Shown: positions 36,300 through 48,986 of the stretch, in pieces | Layout: each line of letters starts with the position of its first letter | Position numbering within the stretch: the stretch's first letter is position 1 | Source of the DNA: Begonia masoniana | Lineage: Eukaryota > Streptophyta > Magnoliopsida > Cucurbitales > Begoniaceae | Reading direction: 5' to 3' | NCBI GenBank assembly: GCA_022432975.1 | Contig: CM039509.1 | Coordinates: 13,431,860 to 13,495,859 of the forward strand | DNA length: 64,000 nt | Notes under the pieces: generated by a model | Seen by the model: only the letters and a program-made list of their open reading frames with translations | Databases searched by the model: none | Told to the model about the DNA's origin: nothing | Program-made: the position numbers and the translations under genes

Positions 36300-37086
36300 G
36301 TAGAGATTTTTAACCCGAGCTGGCTCACGAGCCATGAGTCTAACGAGCCGAGCCGGCCCAACGAGCGTAACGAGACGAGCTTAACTAGCCGAACTTACAT
36401 AAATAAAGATACTAAACACCAAAACAAAATTAAGTGCACACTAGTAATTTGTGTACTAGAAGTTCAAACTCACAAAATATAAAGAAAATTATCAATTTTT
36501 AAAACTTAGAATTCTCATAGACATTTCATCGAACAAGTGGTGTGCACAGTTATAAAACTTTGCTTACAATTGTTTTTGTATCCCAAACAAACCTCAGCAA
36601 TCAAAATCAAACAATGCAGACCAAATTCGACAACAGTAAGCAAAAAAAATTTATTTTAGTATCAAGTAAATTTCAAATAATATTCAATTAAATTATCAAA
36701 TTGCGGAAGACATAGAACTTGTCGGATGACTGAGATTTACTAAGCTTCGACGGAGGATTCGAAGGTCAAAATTTTGGGATGATTGACGGGAGGCGCTGCG
36801 AAGATTGACAGGAGCTTTGGCAGTTTTTGGCAGTGAGTTTCGTCGTTGGTAGCTTTCAATTGAAGGGGCGATTGATCGGGAGGTTGCTGAAGTAAAATGC
36901 AATTTAATATCGACAGCCGATCAATCGCCCAAGTGAGGTGATTGATCGGCTGTCGCTCTGTTTTATTCAACGTGGCAACCGATCAATCATCTCACTTGGG
37001 CGATTGATCGGCTATTCAACTGTCGCTAAGAATTATGATCGCTCAATGCTTGTCGCCTCACAATTGGGCGATTGATCGGCTGGGCT
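36300..37086. mobile_element. Truncated hAT relative
   Basis: 36304-36410 resembles the subterminal part of the complete hAT element (compare 34100-34200): AACCCGAGC, CGAGCC, CTAACGAG and GCCGAACTTA in the same order. The GCGATTGATCG motifs further right (36865-37080) also occur inside the complete element (35520-35600). The left terminus is missing and E cuts the right side. Target duplications are not visible. Confidence 0.6.
36911..37011. repeat. Two consecutive hairpins built on CGATCAATC
   Basis: CGACAGCCGATCAATC (36911-36926) pairs perfectly with 36940-36955, a 16-bp stem with a 13-base loop. CCGATCAATC (36979-36988) pairs with 37002-37011. The two loops are nearly complementary to each other. 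Confidence 0.85.
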
Positions 37087-39697
37087 TGTAACGACCCCAG
37101 TAGGGTCAAGGCATAATTAATAAACTTTCTTAAATCATAAATATTAATCCTTCTATCTGTACAACTTTACGCATATATATATCCCTTATTATTATTATTA
37201 TTTTTTTTTTACAGAACTCGGGACAACGCTATAACTGACAAAGCTCGATCCTTTCAAAACTTGCCTTCGCCTTAAATTTTGCGAATTCATCATCAACAGA
37301 ATCGAATGACTAACCCAGACATTGGTTTTGTAACATAATCGGGCAATAGAAAATGCCCTTAGAACACTCGACCTCATTATGCTTGAGCTGCTCGAAATCG
37401 CAGGCATCTGCCGGTTGTTAGACAACAAGCAGCTCTACTCACATCATCCGATGCATAAAACACTCGCCTTCTACCGATCAGTAAACGACAAAACATAAAA
37501 CTCACTTATGCCGATCGCTAAACGACAAGCACAGGGCTCGCTTCTGCCGGTAGTGAAAATCTACATCATCCGGTTATCATGTGCATCTCACGTGACTACT
37601 TAACATCGCCAGTAAGAGACATCATCCGGTGAACAACAATTGTTCACCATCCACCGATGACGTCAGTCGGATGATGTCCTCATCCGTCAGAGACATCTTC
37701 CGGTAGGCATGTACAAAACACATGACTCACTTACCTCATCCGATAAGAGACATCATCCGGTGAATAGCAAACGTTCACCATCCACCGGTGACGTCAGCTG
37801 GATGATTCATTCATTCAGCTTCTATCACACAGCTCCTGTCGATGACGTCAGCCGGATGATACGTTCACCTAACTTCTATCACACAACAATGAAACCTGGA
37901 AATCTTTAAACAACTCATACCGACAGAAAGGTAACCTGACCTTCACAGATCTCATACTTCATAGACATAAACATAGGTAGACATAAATCATGGACTCATC
38001 TAGATTACATGTAGCGGAAGACTTATGTGAAACAGGTTATTCTATTCTCTTTTAATCATCCCCGACTCGGTAACCAAACCAGACAATCACAAAATCCAGT
38101 ATTCAAAGAAAGATCTCATCCTACTTAAACATCAGTTTTCTCATAAACCTTACTGACATAATAAGAGCATAACCACGGGTCGATTTTTGCCTGCCAGCCA
38201 CAAACTTCCACCCTGAGCACCTTCCAGCAACCAACTTAAACATCTTCATCAACTTTGAATTCCTCACCTGATATTTCATCACCTACATCATAAGGTTTAA
38301 ACTATAAGCCTAATGCTTAGTAAGGAATGCAATACTAACATGTATACATGAATGCATAGTTGCTAGAAAATCATGATCATGTTCGTTTCATGTTCTTCTC
38401 TTGTTCTTATTCGTGTTCTTGTTCATCACTTTCATCAATACTAACATGTATACATGAATGCATAGTTGCTAGAAAATCATGATCATGTTCGTTTCATGTT
38501 CTTCTCTTGTTCTTATTCGTGTTCTTGTTCATCACTTTTATCATATGGATTAAGGGAGGATTTGTGCCGTAAAGGGGGGATGACAGTGCAAGTGTACATA
38601 GTCCCTTTCGGGCCGTATTCATGGTCCTTCTCTTTGGACAGTGACATACGCCAAACCGCCACCAACCCTCACTTAATCCGGTTGCATAAGTTTTATATTC
38701 ATTCTCATATCTCGTTCATGGGGGAAAACATGCTCATAAATCGTTTTCATATGCTTGAGAAGTAAATCATGATGCATGACATGAATGTTCTTAAATCATC
38801 AGACTATGGAAAATATTATACTAGACAGTTGACTTCATAGACTCTATCAGAACATCACATAACATAGTTCTCAAACATCCGTAGATCATCCAAGTACAAA
38901 CCATCTTACTAACTTAAAACAAACATCAAACACATAACTAATTTAGTACCCTTAAGATGTAGGGTCCTAATGGCCGGAAATCTTAATACATTCACTTACT
39001 TGGCTTCCTTAGCAAATTCGTGCTCCTTTTCTTCAGACTTCTTCACCTAAAACATTTACATCGCAGTAGTTAAAACAAAATCCTAAAAGTCCTAATCACA
39101 AGTCATCCTAGGATCTAGTAGTTAAAGTCATTCTCGAATCCCTTAGTCTAGTTCTCTGTGTGCAGTCTGAAATCCAAAAACTGAAACAGCTAGTTTCAAC
39201 TAACGATTAATCAGGGTCGGTTATATTAAATGTTCAGAATCGATTCGGAAATGACATTACTAAATCCAGATTATAAATGTTACTATTGTTACTCAGCCAT
39301 TGGAGAAACCAAACTCCAACACTAAGCTGAAAAACAGAGCTTAACAACTAACTGACAACTACATTGTCTAACCCATACCTCGAGCATAGAGTATCCGAGA
39401 AATAGCAAGGGAACTGGTCGTCGAAGGGAGGATTACTGGCAGGCTGAGAGCGAGAGCTCGGGAGAGAAAATCGCTGAAAGAAGAAAGTGTCGGCTACATT
39501 GGCGTTGGTGAGGTTTAAAAATTTTCATTTCCTTTATATAACGATCACAACCCACCCTTATTACAATTTTGCCACTCAACCTAGTTTCACACAATTTGGG
39601 CAAATGTTTGTATTAAATTTAAATCAAAAGGTCTAATAATAATGGTGACAGTTAAATCAGTTAAGAAATCACCTGACCGAAATTGTCGGGTGTTACA
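37087..39697 (-). repeat. E 3' LTR
   Basis: 2611 bp. It includes three TGACGTCA sites near 37655, 37788 and 37843, a 106-bp tandem duplication (38331-38542), an exon-like block at 39010-39055, and a 10-T run at 37201-37210 that corresponds to 502 T in the 5' LTR. Confidence 0.94.
38331..38542. repeat. 106-bp tandem duplication in E 3' LTR
   Basis: Two consecutive copies starting AATACTAACATGTATACATG, identical but for one or two bases near the junction, implying a recent duplication. Confidence 0.9.
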
Positions 39698-39710
39698 TCC
39701 ACTCCTCCTT
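39698..39710 (-). other. E polypurine tract
   Basis: Minus-strand AAGGAGGAGTGGA, next to the 3' LTR. Confidence 0.8.
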
Positions 39711-39738
39711 AAACAAAATTTTCATCCTCGAAAATTGC

Positions 39739-42700
39739 TCAAACAAAGAGCTCCGGATATTTGTCCAGCATGTCTTGTTGTCGTTCCCATGTGGCTTCTT
39801 CAATACCATGATTCATCCATAAGACTTTCACTAGTTGAATTTTCTTATTCCTCAGAGTCTTAACTGTAGATTCTATAATCCTTATAGGCTTCTCTTCGTG
39901 CATCAGTGTCGGCTCGATTTCGATTTCAGTTTGCTCAACAACATGTGTCGGATCACGTATGCATTTCCTTAACATTGACACATGAAAGACATTATGTACC
40001 TTTTCCAGTGATGGAGGCAATTGCAGTTTGTAAGCTGTACTACCAATCCTTGCCAAGATAGGGAATGATCCAATAAATCGCGGATTAAGTTTTCCCTTCT
40101 TGCCAAATCTTAAAACTCCCTTAAATGGTGAAATATTTAAGAAAACTTTGTCTCCGATAGCAAACTCAAGGTCTCACCTTCTTTGGTCTACATAACTCTT
40201 CTGTCGGCTTTGTGCAGTCGTCATCATTTTCCTAATAATGGCGATCTTGTCTGACATCTGCTGCAAAATCTCGGGACCTAGGAGTTTTGCTTCAGCGACC
40301 TCATCCCAGTACAAAGGTGATCTACACTTTCTGCCATAAAGTGCTTCATAAGGTGTCATACCAATGGTGGACTGGTAACTATTGTTATAGGAGAATTCCG
40401 CTTACGGCAGGTGTCGACTCCAAGATGTCTGAAAGTCTAGCACACACGCTCTTAACATGTCTTTGAGTGTCTGAATTGTTCTCTCTGATTGGCCATCTTT
40501 CTGAGGGTGGAATGCAGTGCTGAAGGATAACTTAGTACCAAGCGTGCCTTGAAGACTTTGCCAAAACCTTGAGGTGAACCTCGGGTCACGATCAGAGACT
40601 ATAGATATCGGAATCCCATGCAATCTGATAATTTCCTGAACATACAGACTAGCCAGCTGGTCCATTGTGTAAGTTGTTTTTATAGGCGGGAAGTGAGCTG
40701 ATTTCGTCATTCTGTCAATTGTAACCCAAATGCTATCATGTCCTTTAGTTGTCTTAGGTAATCCAACAACAAAATCCATGGCAATGTCTTCCCACTTCCA
40801 TTTGGGGATCGGTAGGGGTTGAAGGGTACCTCCTGGGCGTTGATGCTCTGCCTTAACCTGTTGGCAAACCAAACATGGCTCCACATACTTGGCAATATCT
40901 CTCTTCATGTTTGGCCACCAATAATGTAACCTTAAATCCCGATATATCTTGGTGTTACCAGGATGTACAGAGAAAGGAGATGAGTGTGCCTCAGCCAAGA
41001 TCAACTCACGCAACTCCTTATCACTTGGAATGTATCATCGATTCCTAAATCTCAAAATACCATCATTGGAGAGACTGAATTCAGGGGAAGCATCTTTTAA
41101 CTTACTCATCATAATATTATTCTCCTTTGAATCCTTTTGTTGTGCCTCTTTGATCTTATCCAAAATAGTTGGTCGAATGGTTAAATCAGCAAGTAAGGTT
41201 GACAACTCGGGAACTATTTCCAACTCGAACTTCTGAACTTCCTTCCATAATGGTACAGACATGGTTGATACTGCAGGCTGCATTGTCTTTGACATTCTGC
41301 TTAATGCATTAGCCACAGCATTGGCCTTACCCGGGTGATATTTAATTTCGAAGTCATAATCCTTAACAAACTCCAACCAACGTCTTTGTCTCATGTTTAA
41401 TTCCTTTTGGGTGAAGAGGTACTTCAGGCTCTTATGGTCAGAAAACACCTCACACTGCTGACCATATAAATAGTGTCTCCAAATTTTTAGTGCAAAAACA
41501 ACAGCAGCTAATTCCAAATCGTGGGTGGGGTAATTCTGCTCATAACCTTTCAGTTGTCTGGAAGCATATGCCACAACCTTGCCTTCTTGCATTAAGACAC
41601 ACCCCAATCCAATTTTGGATGCATCACAATAGACACTGAATCTTCCTCCTTCAGTTGGGAGTGTCAAAAGACGGGTCGTTGTTAATTTCTGTTTTAGTAT
41701 CTGGAAGCCATCCTCACAGGCTGCAGTCCAAGAGTAATTGGTGTCCTTCTTAGTCAAACTTGTTAAAGATTTAGCTATCATAGAAAATCCCTTAATAAAC
41801 TTTCTATAATAACCTGCTAGACCAAGGAAACTGCGGACTCCACTGGAATTCCTTGGCTGTGGCCAATCCTTAACTGCCTGAATTTTGGTTGGATCTACTG
41901 ATATACCTTCAGTAGAGATGACATGGCCTAAGAAGTTGACCTTGTCCAACCAGAACTCACACTTTGACAACTTGGCATAGAGTTGCTGCTATTTTAATGT
42001 TGTCAAAACTACTCTTAAGTGTTCCTCGTGGTCAGCTTTAGTCCATGAGTAAATAAAGATATCATCTATGAACACAATTACAAACTTGTCCAAGTACTCA
42101 TGAAACACTCGATTCATCAGGTCCATAAAGGCTGCAGGTGCATTGGTTAACCCAAACGACATTACAAGGAATTCATAATGTCCATAACGGGTCCTGAAGG
42201 CTGTCTTAGGTATATCACTCTCCTTAACCTTCAAGTGGTAATAGCCCGAACGCAAGCCAATCTTTGAAAATACTTTAGCTCCTTGTAATTGGTCAAACAG
42301 GTCATCAATCCAGGGCAAGGGGTACTTGTTCTTAATTATCAACTTATTCAATTCTCTGTAATCTATGCACATTCTAAGAGAACCATCTTTCTTCTTAACA
42401 AATAGGACAGGTGCACCCCAGGGAGAACAGCTAGATCGTATGAATCCCTTGTCTACTAACTCCTGTAGTTGGACTTTTAGTTCCTTCAGCTCAACCGGTG
42501 CCATGCGATAAGGGTTCTTGGATGTAGGTAGTGCCTCGGGACATGTATCGATTACAAATTCAACTACTCTATCAGGTGGTAATCCGGGCAAGTCATACAT
42601 AAATACTTCAGGAAACTCTTTAACTATAGAAATATCTTGTAGTTCTACTTTATTCCTTACCCGAATATCGATTACACTAGCTAGATAACTCTCACAGCCA

Positions 42701-43379
42701 TCTTTCAATAACCGTTGAGTCTCTAGTGAGAATATAATCGGTATTTTACCTATTTTTGGGATAGCTTGGAAGGTATACCGATCTCCATTTGGGGGTCGAA
42801 ACTCTACTAATCTAGACCTACAACTTATCGTGGCATAATGTTTGGATAACCAATCAATTCCTAATATAACTTCATATCCCTTCATGTCAATTACAATCAG
42901 TTCTACATATAACTTCTTATCTCCTAAGGACACAATGTCACCTTTCACTATCTGTTCGGAATGTAAGGATTTCCCTGACGGTAACATGACACTATATGGT
43001 CTATCAGCTGGTAAGTATCCTAACTTACGCTTACAGACAAACATGGTTGCTATGAATGAGTGTGTGGCTCCCGTGTCTATAAGTGTATAAGTAGAAACAC
43101 CACAGATCATAATTGTACCTGTTATAACCGTATGCTGCACAACATCCTCATCCTCCATCATGGCAAAGACTTTGGATGCTATTCTTGCTCGGTTTGGATC
43201 TGGTGGCATGGGGCAGTCTCTGACCACGTGTCCAACCTTGTCACATCTGAAGCAACGGCCAGAGTGAAGCTTGCATTCACCGTGATGGTTCTTCTGGTAG
43301 TTGGAGCATAGAGGGGCTAATGGTCGTTTTACCTTCCCTTAGTCATCATTTGGATTGAAGGGTCTCTTTATACCTTGCT
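39739..43379 (-). pseudogene. E gag end and pol, one frame with several stops
   Basis: Reads leftward from the gag Gln-rich linker and zinc knuckle ([14 protein letters not shown]) through protease ([10 protein letters not shown]), RT ([10 protein letters not shown]), RNase H ([14 protein letters not shown]), integrase zinc finger ([14 protein letters not shown]; the Cys pair is kept), D,D,E core and chromodomain-like end (YPELFV). From 43227 to 39739 the frame is continuous but for stops near 41989 (CAG-type codon to TAG), 41035 (TGG to TGA), 40402 and 40174. A stop also lies in the linker near 43340. The first knuckle has lost its CxxC (CSNYQ). Inactivated mainly by point mutation, unlike A2, which also has frameshifts. 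Confidence 0.92.
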
Positions 43380-45931
43380 TGTAACGTCCCCGGCCAGGAG
43401 CCGTCACGTGTTCACATTCTTTCAATAATCGTTTGCTTGACTTTTACTATTATTACATTCACTTACTATCTCTCAACAGACTTCCACATTTTACGTATAC
43501 TTTTTTTTTAAACTGGTAATAGAAACGCAGAACCATTAAGGAAGACGAACTCTCTCGTGCCCGACTTCCCACGCCTCGTCGGCTCAACCTTCACAGAGTT
43601 GAGCGACTAGACCCGGTCATTGGCTTCTTGACAATTTCGGGAAAAGAGGAGGTGCCCTCAATTCTCTTAACTTAATACCACTCGGGTTTGCATGGGTTGC
43701 ATGCGTTGACAACCCTCAGTAATTTAGTCGTCCGGTCATCACGTGCATTACGCGTGACTCGCTTAACATCGCCTAAAAGAAGACATCTTCCGGTGGGCAC
43801 GTGGGCCTTGCGTGCTAAATTAAAACATCATCCGGTCGCTAATCGACAAAACACATTTTACATCTTCCGGTCGCTAAGCGACAAAACACATTTTACATCT
43901 TCCGGTCGCTAATCGACAAAACACATTTTACATCTTCCGGTGACGTCATCCGGAAGACTAAACCATCAAACAACTACCCTTCGGCATCTGCCGATGACGT
44001 CAGCCGGAAGACTAAACCATCAAACAATTACCCTTCGGCATCTGCCGATGACGTCAGCCGGAAGACTAAACCATCAAACGATTAACCTTCGGCATCTGCC
44101 GATGACGTCAGCCGGAAGACTAAACCATCAAACATTTACCCTTCGGCATCTACCAATGACGTCAGCCAGAAGACTACCTCTTCGAGCTTCCGTCTTACGG
44201 TAGAGAACTCTAAATCATCAAATGACTCCTTCCAACAGAAAGAAAACACAACTCATTCAAAATGCATATAGCGGAAGACTTAAGCAACAGACCATTTATA
44301 AATCAATATAATCATTCCCTGACTCAGTGATCCACTAGACAGTTTCAAAGCTCAACGTTTTAAAATAATCTCATCCTACTTAAACTACCATATTCTTTAA
44401 CATACTGTAACATAAGAGTCTTAACCAGGGGTCATAAATCACCTCTCCAGTCCCACACTGTCACCTTGAGCATTCTCCAGCAACCAGCCTTAAGCATCCT
44501 CTTTGAACATAACATCCTCACCTGAACCTTCTTCACCTACACCATAAGGTTTAACTATAAGCCTAATGCTTAGTAAGGAATGCATGCTGACAGATATACA
44601 TGAGTACACAATTTAAAGAGACATAAGTTCATAAACCATTCATCATTCGTGTTCATCTTTATATTTTACATAATATGTATTAAGGCAAGAGACGAGGGAG
44701 GAAGACAGGGGTACATAGTCATTTGCCTATCGCGGCAGACATACATAATCATTTGCCTATCGCGGCAATCATGATACATCACTCGGCCTCCCTAGTGGGA
44801 GAATTCGCGAGCCATACATATCATTAACTCGGCCTCCACCAGTGGGAGATTTCGCGAGTCATACATATCATTAACTCGGCCTCCACCAGTGGGAGATTTC
44901 GCGAGTCATACATATCATTAACTCGGCCTCCACCAGTGGGAGAATTCGCGAGTCATACATAACATAGTCTTTCCCCGCTCTGCACTTAATCTTGGTTACA
45001 TTTGCTTTTCATATTCTCAACTTAATCATAACAGGAACACAGTGCATAGACATAAAGTTCATAGAGAAAAGTCATATCATGAGGACAAGTAAAACATCCT
45101 GTAACTTTACATTTACTTACACAACTTCTCATATCGTGGAAATAACAGATCATAGTCAATAAGCTAACATCTCAGTGATTTCCTAATACCCTTGCGGTGT
45201 AGGGCCCTAGTGGCCGGAAATCTTAACACATTCACTTACCTGGATTCCTTAGCAATCCGAGCTTCTTTCCTTTAAACTTCTTCACCTAAAACATGTACAT
45301 TACAGTAGTTAAAACAAAGTCCTAATAGTCCTAATCATAAACCATCCTAGGATCTAATAGCTAAAGTCATTCCGATTCCTCTGTTTGACACACTGCAGTC
45401 TGAAATCCGAAACTAGGTGGACAGGTTTTACCATTGGTTAAATCCGAGTTGGTTACTTAAACTGTTCAGAATCGATTCAGGACGACATTTCTACTCTCAG
45501 ATTAAGAAAATCACAAACTGCTCGGCCACTGCTAAAAATCCGAACTCAGTGCCGAGCTGAGAACAGAGCTCTATTTACTAATGAATGACTACATTGTCCA
45601 TTTCATACCTCGGGTGTGGATTTGCAGAGAAAAGCAAGCTCGAAACCGGTCGTCGGCAGAGGAAAGTTCTGGTAGCCGAGAGCAAGAACTTGGGAGAGAA
45701 GAAATCGCCGGGAGGGAATGTCGGCTACAGTGGCAATAAATGAGATTTAAGGTTTCCAATTCCTTTTTATACTAAATCCATCGATTCTAATTACTAAACT
45801 GCCACCCAACCTAGTTTTACTTAACTTGTAATAATTTATCTTCACATTAAATTTTAAATCATAACGGTTAAATAAGAGGGTGACAATGAAAATGGTCAGA
45901 AAATCACCTGACCGAAATGTCGGGTGTTACA
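43380..45931 (-). repeat. F 3' LTR
   Basis: 2552 bp, homologous to the C LTRs read in reverse. The 54-bp TGACGTCA array has only about five units (43935-44185). Three GTCGCTAA.CGACAAAACAC repeats lie at 43830-43935. Four GGCCTCC/ACTCGCGA-type direct repeats lie at 44775-44960. Confidence 0.94.
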
Positions 45932-45944
45932 TCCACCCCTCCTT
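45932..45944 (-). other. F polypurine tract
   Basis: Minus-strand AAGGAGGGGTGGA beside the 3' LTR. Confidence 0.85.
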
Positions 45945-46568
45945 AAACAAAATTTTCGTCCTCGAAAATTGATCAAGCAAATAACTTAGGATATTTGTCC
46001 AACATCTCCTGCTGCCTTTCCCATGTGGCTTCTTCAATGCCGTGATTTGTCCATAAAACTTTCACCAATGGGATCTCTTTGTTTCTCAGAGTCTTGACTG
46101 CATATTCCAATATCTGTATCGGTTTCTCCTCATACTCCAGTGTCGGCTCTAAACCAATATCCGATGGCTGGATGACCTGCATCGGATCACGCATGCACTT
46201 TCTTAACATTGACACATGGAAGACATTATGAACTTTATCCAATGATGGAGGCAATTGCAGTCTGTAAGCTGTACTCCCGATTTTTGCCAAGACAGGGAAG
46301 GGTCCAATAAATCTAGGATTAAGTTTTCCCTTCTTGCCAAATCTTAAGACTCCTTTAAATGGTGACACCTTTAAGAATACCTCATCTCCTACTGAAAACT
46401 CGAGTTCCCTTCTCCTTTGATCTGCATAACACTTCTGCCGGCTTTGTGCAGTCATCATTCTTTTCCGAATAGTGGTAATCTTATCTGACATTTGCTGCAG
46501 GATATCAGGCCCAAGAAGTTTTGCTTCACCAACCTCGTCCCAATAAAGAGGTGACCTACATTTCCTAC

Positions 46569-47968
46569 TAGGGGTGAGCAAGAACCGGATTGGACCGAAG
46601 AACCGGACTGGAACCGAAAATTTGGTCCAGTTCTGGTCTGTTTTGCAACTTAAATAACCGAATTTTGGTTTTTTTTAAGTAGAACCGAAAAATCCGGTTC
46701 GGTTTTTGGGTTTGATCATAAAAAACCGAATTATGCCAGAACCGAATTTAATCACTGCTGCCCAGTGCCCTAAGCCCTCTCCTCGGCTGCTCCTGCCTCT
46801 CAAATTCTCAATCTCACTTCGCTGAGCCTCAGATCTCAGTTCGCACTCGCAGTCGCCCGACGCCAAACCACAGTCGCCGACTTCCGACCTCGACTTCCGA
46901 CCTCAACTTCCTACTTCTGACTTCGACAAAGCTTCTGACTTCCGACTTCGACGAAGTCACCGACTTCCGACGAAGGTAAGCAATTTTTATAGCATTACTC
47001 GTTCGTAGCTCTGAATATCTTAATGTAGCATTAAAGTTTTTGTGATTTTGCTGTGCATTAATGTTTTGAGTCGTCATCGGCGACTCCTCCATTGACTGTG
47101 GTACCAACAACTTCCTCAGAACCTTCGCCCGTGCTGATCGTCTTCCCTATGGTCGTGATTTCGATTCCCACAGTCCAACCGGGAGATTCTGCAATGGAAG
47201 AATCCCCGTTGATTATCTTGGTAATCTTCTCTGTGATCTTTGTTTTGCATTCATCCCCTTCTTTTAGTTTGGAGTAGATAAGATGAAAGGAAAGTACGAT
47301 TTCTTTCTTGGTTGCTGATAGTTTTGTAGTGATTTAAAAATCTCCATTGACTAAAGATTTCAGTTTTCTATGGCGGATCAAAATCATTCTTGAATTTTTT
47401 TCCCCTAGGAGTTTTCCCCTCTTCTCTTTTTGATAATTGTAATTTAAATCCAAAATGGTTAATTTTTGGATTTATGTACTATCAGCATTGCGACTTGGCC
47501 TGCCTTTTGTGCCGAGTTACCTAGGGCAGACTGGAACAGTAGAAGGCATGATCCATGGAGTAAACTATGCATCTGCCGGTGCTGGAATTATTTTCACAAG
47601 CGGTTCCGAGCTGGTATGCTTTCCAATCTCCTCTACTTTTACATTTAAATGGACCATCTCTTATTGCAAGATTCTGCCGAGAACTGAGTTCATCCATGTT
47701 TTGATTATTCTTTCCAATTAATCTCATTGGAGACAAATGCAATGGATAGATAATTAGAATACAAAATAGAGAGAATTTTTTTAATTTAAAAAAAAAAAGT
47801 AGGAAAACCGGAACCGGATTAGAACCGGAACCGAAATTCGGTTCCGGTTCTAGTCCGGTCCTTAAAAAAAACAAAACAGTCCCGGTCTTAAAAATTAAAA
47901 ACCGAATTTTATTATTTTGGTTTTAATTTTCTTCAAAACCGGACCGGACCGGTTTTTGCTCACCCCTA
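46569..47968 (+). mobile_element. hAT-type element carrying a GDSL lipase gene fragment
   Basis: 1400 bp between inverted termini TAGGGGTGAGCAAGAACCGG and (inverted) TAGGGGTGAGCAAAAACCGG, with perfect 8-bp duplications TTTCCTAC (46561-46568 and 47969-47976). Subterminal AACCGG/AACCGAA repeats are dense at both ends (46580-46740 and 47805-47955). No transposase is seen, so it is non-autonomous. The interior carries captured exons (separate entry) and an upstream leader with repeated GACTTCCGAC blocks ending at a candidate donor (46976). It lies in the F integrase and is therefore younger than F. Confidence 0.94.
47071..47613 (+). pseudogene. Captured GDSL esterase/lipase fragment, two exons
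   Basis: Exon 1 (about 47071-47220) encodes [20 protein letters not shown], with the block-I GDS motif containing the nucleophilic Ser, then [20 protein letters not shown] and IPVDYL. Exon 2 (47486-47613) encodes LRLGLPFVPSYLGQ, then HGVNYASAGAGI and GSEL. The intron has GTAATC at 47221 and TATCAG at 47480-47485. Joining restores the frame exactly (YL-A-LRLGL). A second donor (GTATGC, 47614) follows exon 2, after which gene homology stops. GDSL lipases are usually about 350 residues with Ser, Asp and His catalytic residues; only about 90 residues are here and the C-terminal Asp/His block is absent, so no active enzyme is expected. Family assignment is by motif recognition. Confidence 0.88.
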
Positions 47969-48986
47969 TTTCCTACCATACAGTGCTTCAAAAGGTGCCA
48001 TACCAATGGTGGACTGATAACTGTTATTGTAGGAAAACTCAACTAGTGGTAAATGTCTGCTCCAAGTTGTCTGAAAGTCAAGTACACATGCTCTCAACAT
48101 ATCTTCGAGTATTTGAATCGTCCTTTCTGATTGGCCATCGGTCTGTGGGTGAAAAGCTGTGCTGAAAGATAACTTTGTACCTAATGTACCTTGCAAACTT
48201 TTCCAGAATCGAGAGGTGAACCTGGGGTCACGGTCAGAGACAATGGATACAAGGATCCCATGCAACCTAATAATTTCCTGAACATAAAGATCAGCAAATT
48301 GGTCCATCGTATAGGTGGTCCTTACAGGTAAGAAATGGGCTGATTTCGTCAGTCTATCCACCACAACCCAAATACAATCATGTCCCTTTGTCGTCTTAGG
48401 TAGTCCTACAACAAAATCCATAGCTATATGTTCCCACTTCCATTCGGGAATAGGCAACGGCTGAAGAGTACCTCCTGGACGTTGGTGCTCGGCTTTGACT
48501 TGTTGGCATACTAAACAGGACTCAACATACTTAGCAACATCCCTTTTTAGGTTAGGCCACCAGTACTGTAACTTCAGGTCTCGGTACATCTTGGTGCAGC
48601 CAGGATGTACAGAAAAGGAAGAGGAGTGCGCCTCAGCCAAGATCAACTTACGCAATTCCACATCATTAGGAATGCACCACCGATTTCTAAACCTCAGGAT
48701 CCCATCCTTGGAGAGACTGAACTCGGAGGTGGTGTCCTTCAACTTATCCATCATGCTGATATTTTCCACTGAATCCTTCTGTTGTGCATCCTTGATCTTT
48801 TCCAAAATTGTTGGTTGAATAGTTAACTCAGCGAGCAAGACTGATAATTCTGGAACTATCTCCAAGTCAAATTTCTGAACTTCTGTTCTTAAGGGTAAAG
48901 ACATGGTTGAAACCACGGGCTGCATTGTTGTTGACATCCTACTCAACGCATCAGCTACAGAGTTAGCCTTCCCGGGGTGATTACTT

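Larger units (their letters stand above)
45973..48986 (-). pseudogene. F pol fragment: RNase H end, integrase, chromodomain
   Basis: Two open segments (47977-48986 and 45973-46560) join across the hAT insertion (46561-47968 including one target duplication) into one frame. It holds the RNase H end ([14 protein letters not shown]), integrase zinc finger ([14 protein letters not shown]), core (MDFVVG, SDRDP, QSERT), GPF motif and chromodomain-like tail ([16 protein letters not shown]). No stop is seen in the retained part, and it is very close to C. Upstream of about 48986 the homology fades and is lost. Confidence 0.92.

Noticed and set aside
47455..47721. 88-codon open frame taken as a complete small protein
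   Set aside because: Only the part corresponding to exon 2 (47486-47613) matches GDSL lipases; both ends are intron sequence read through.
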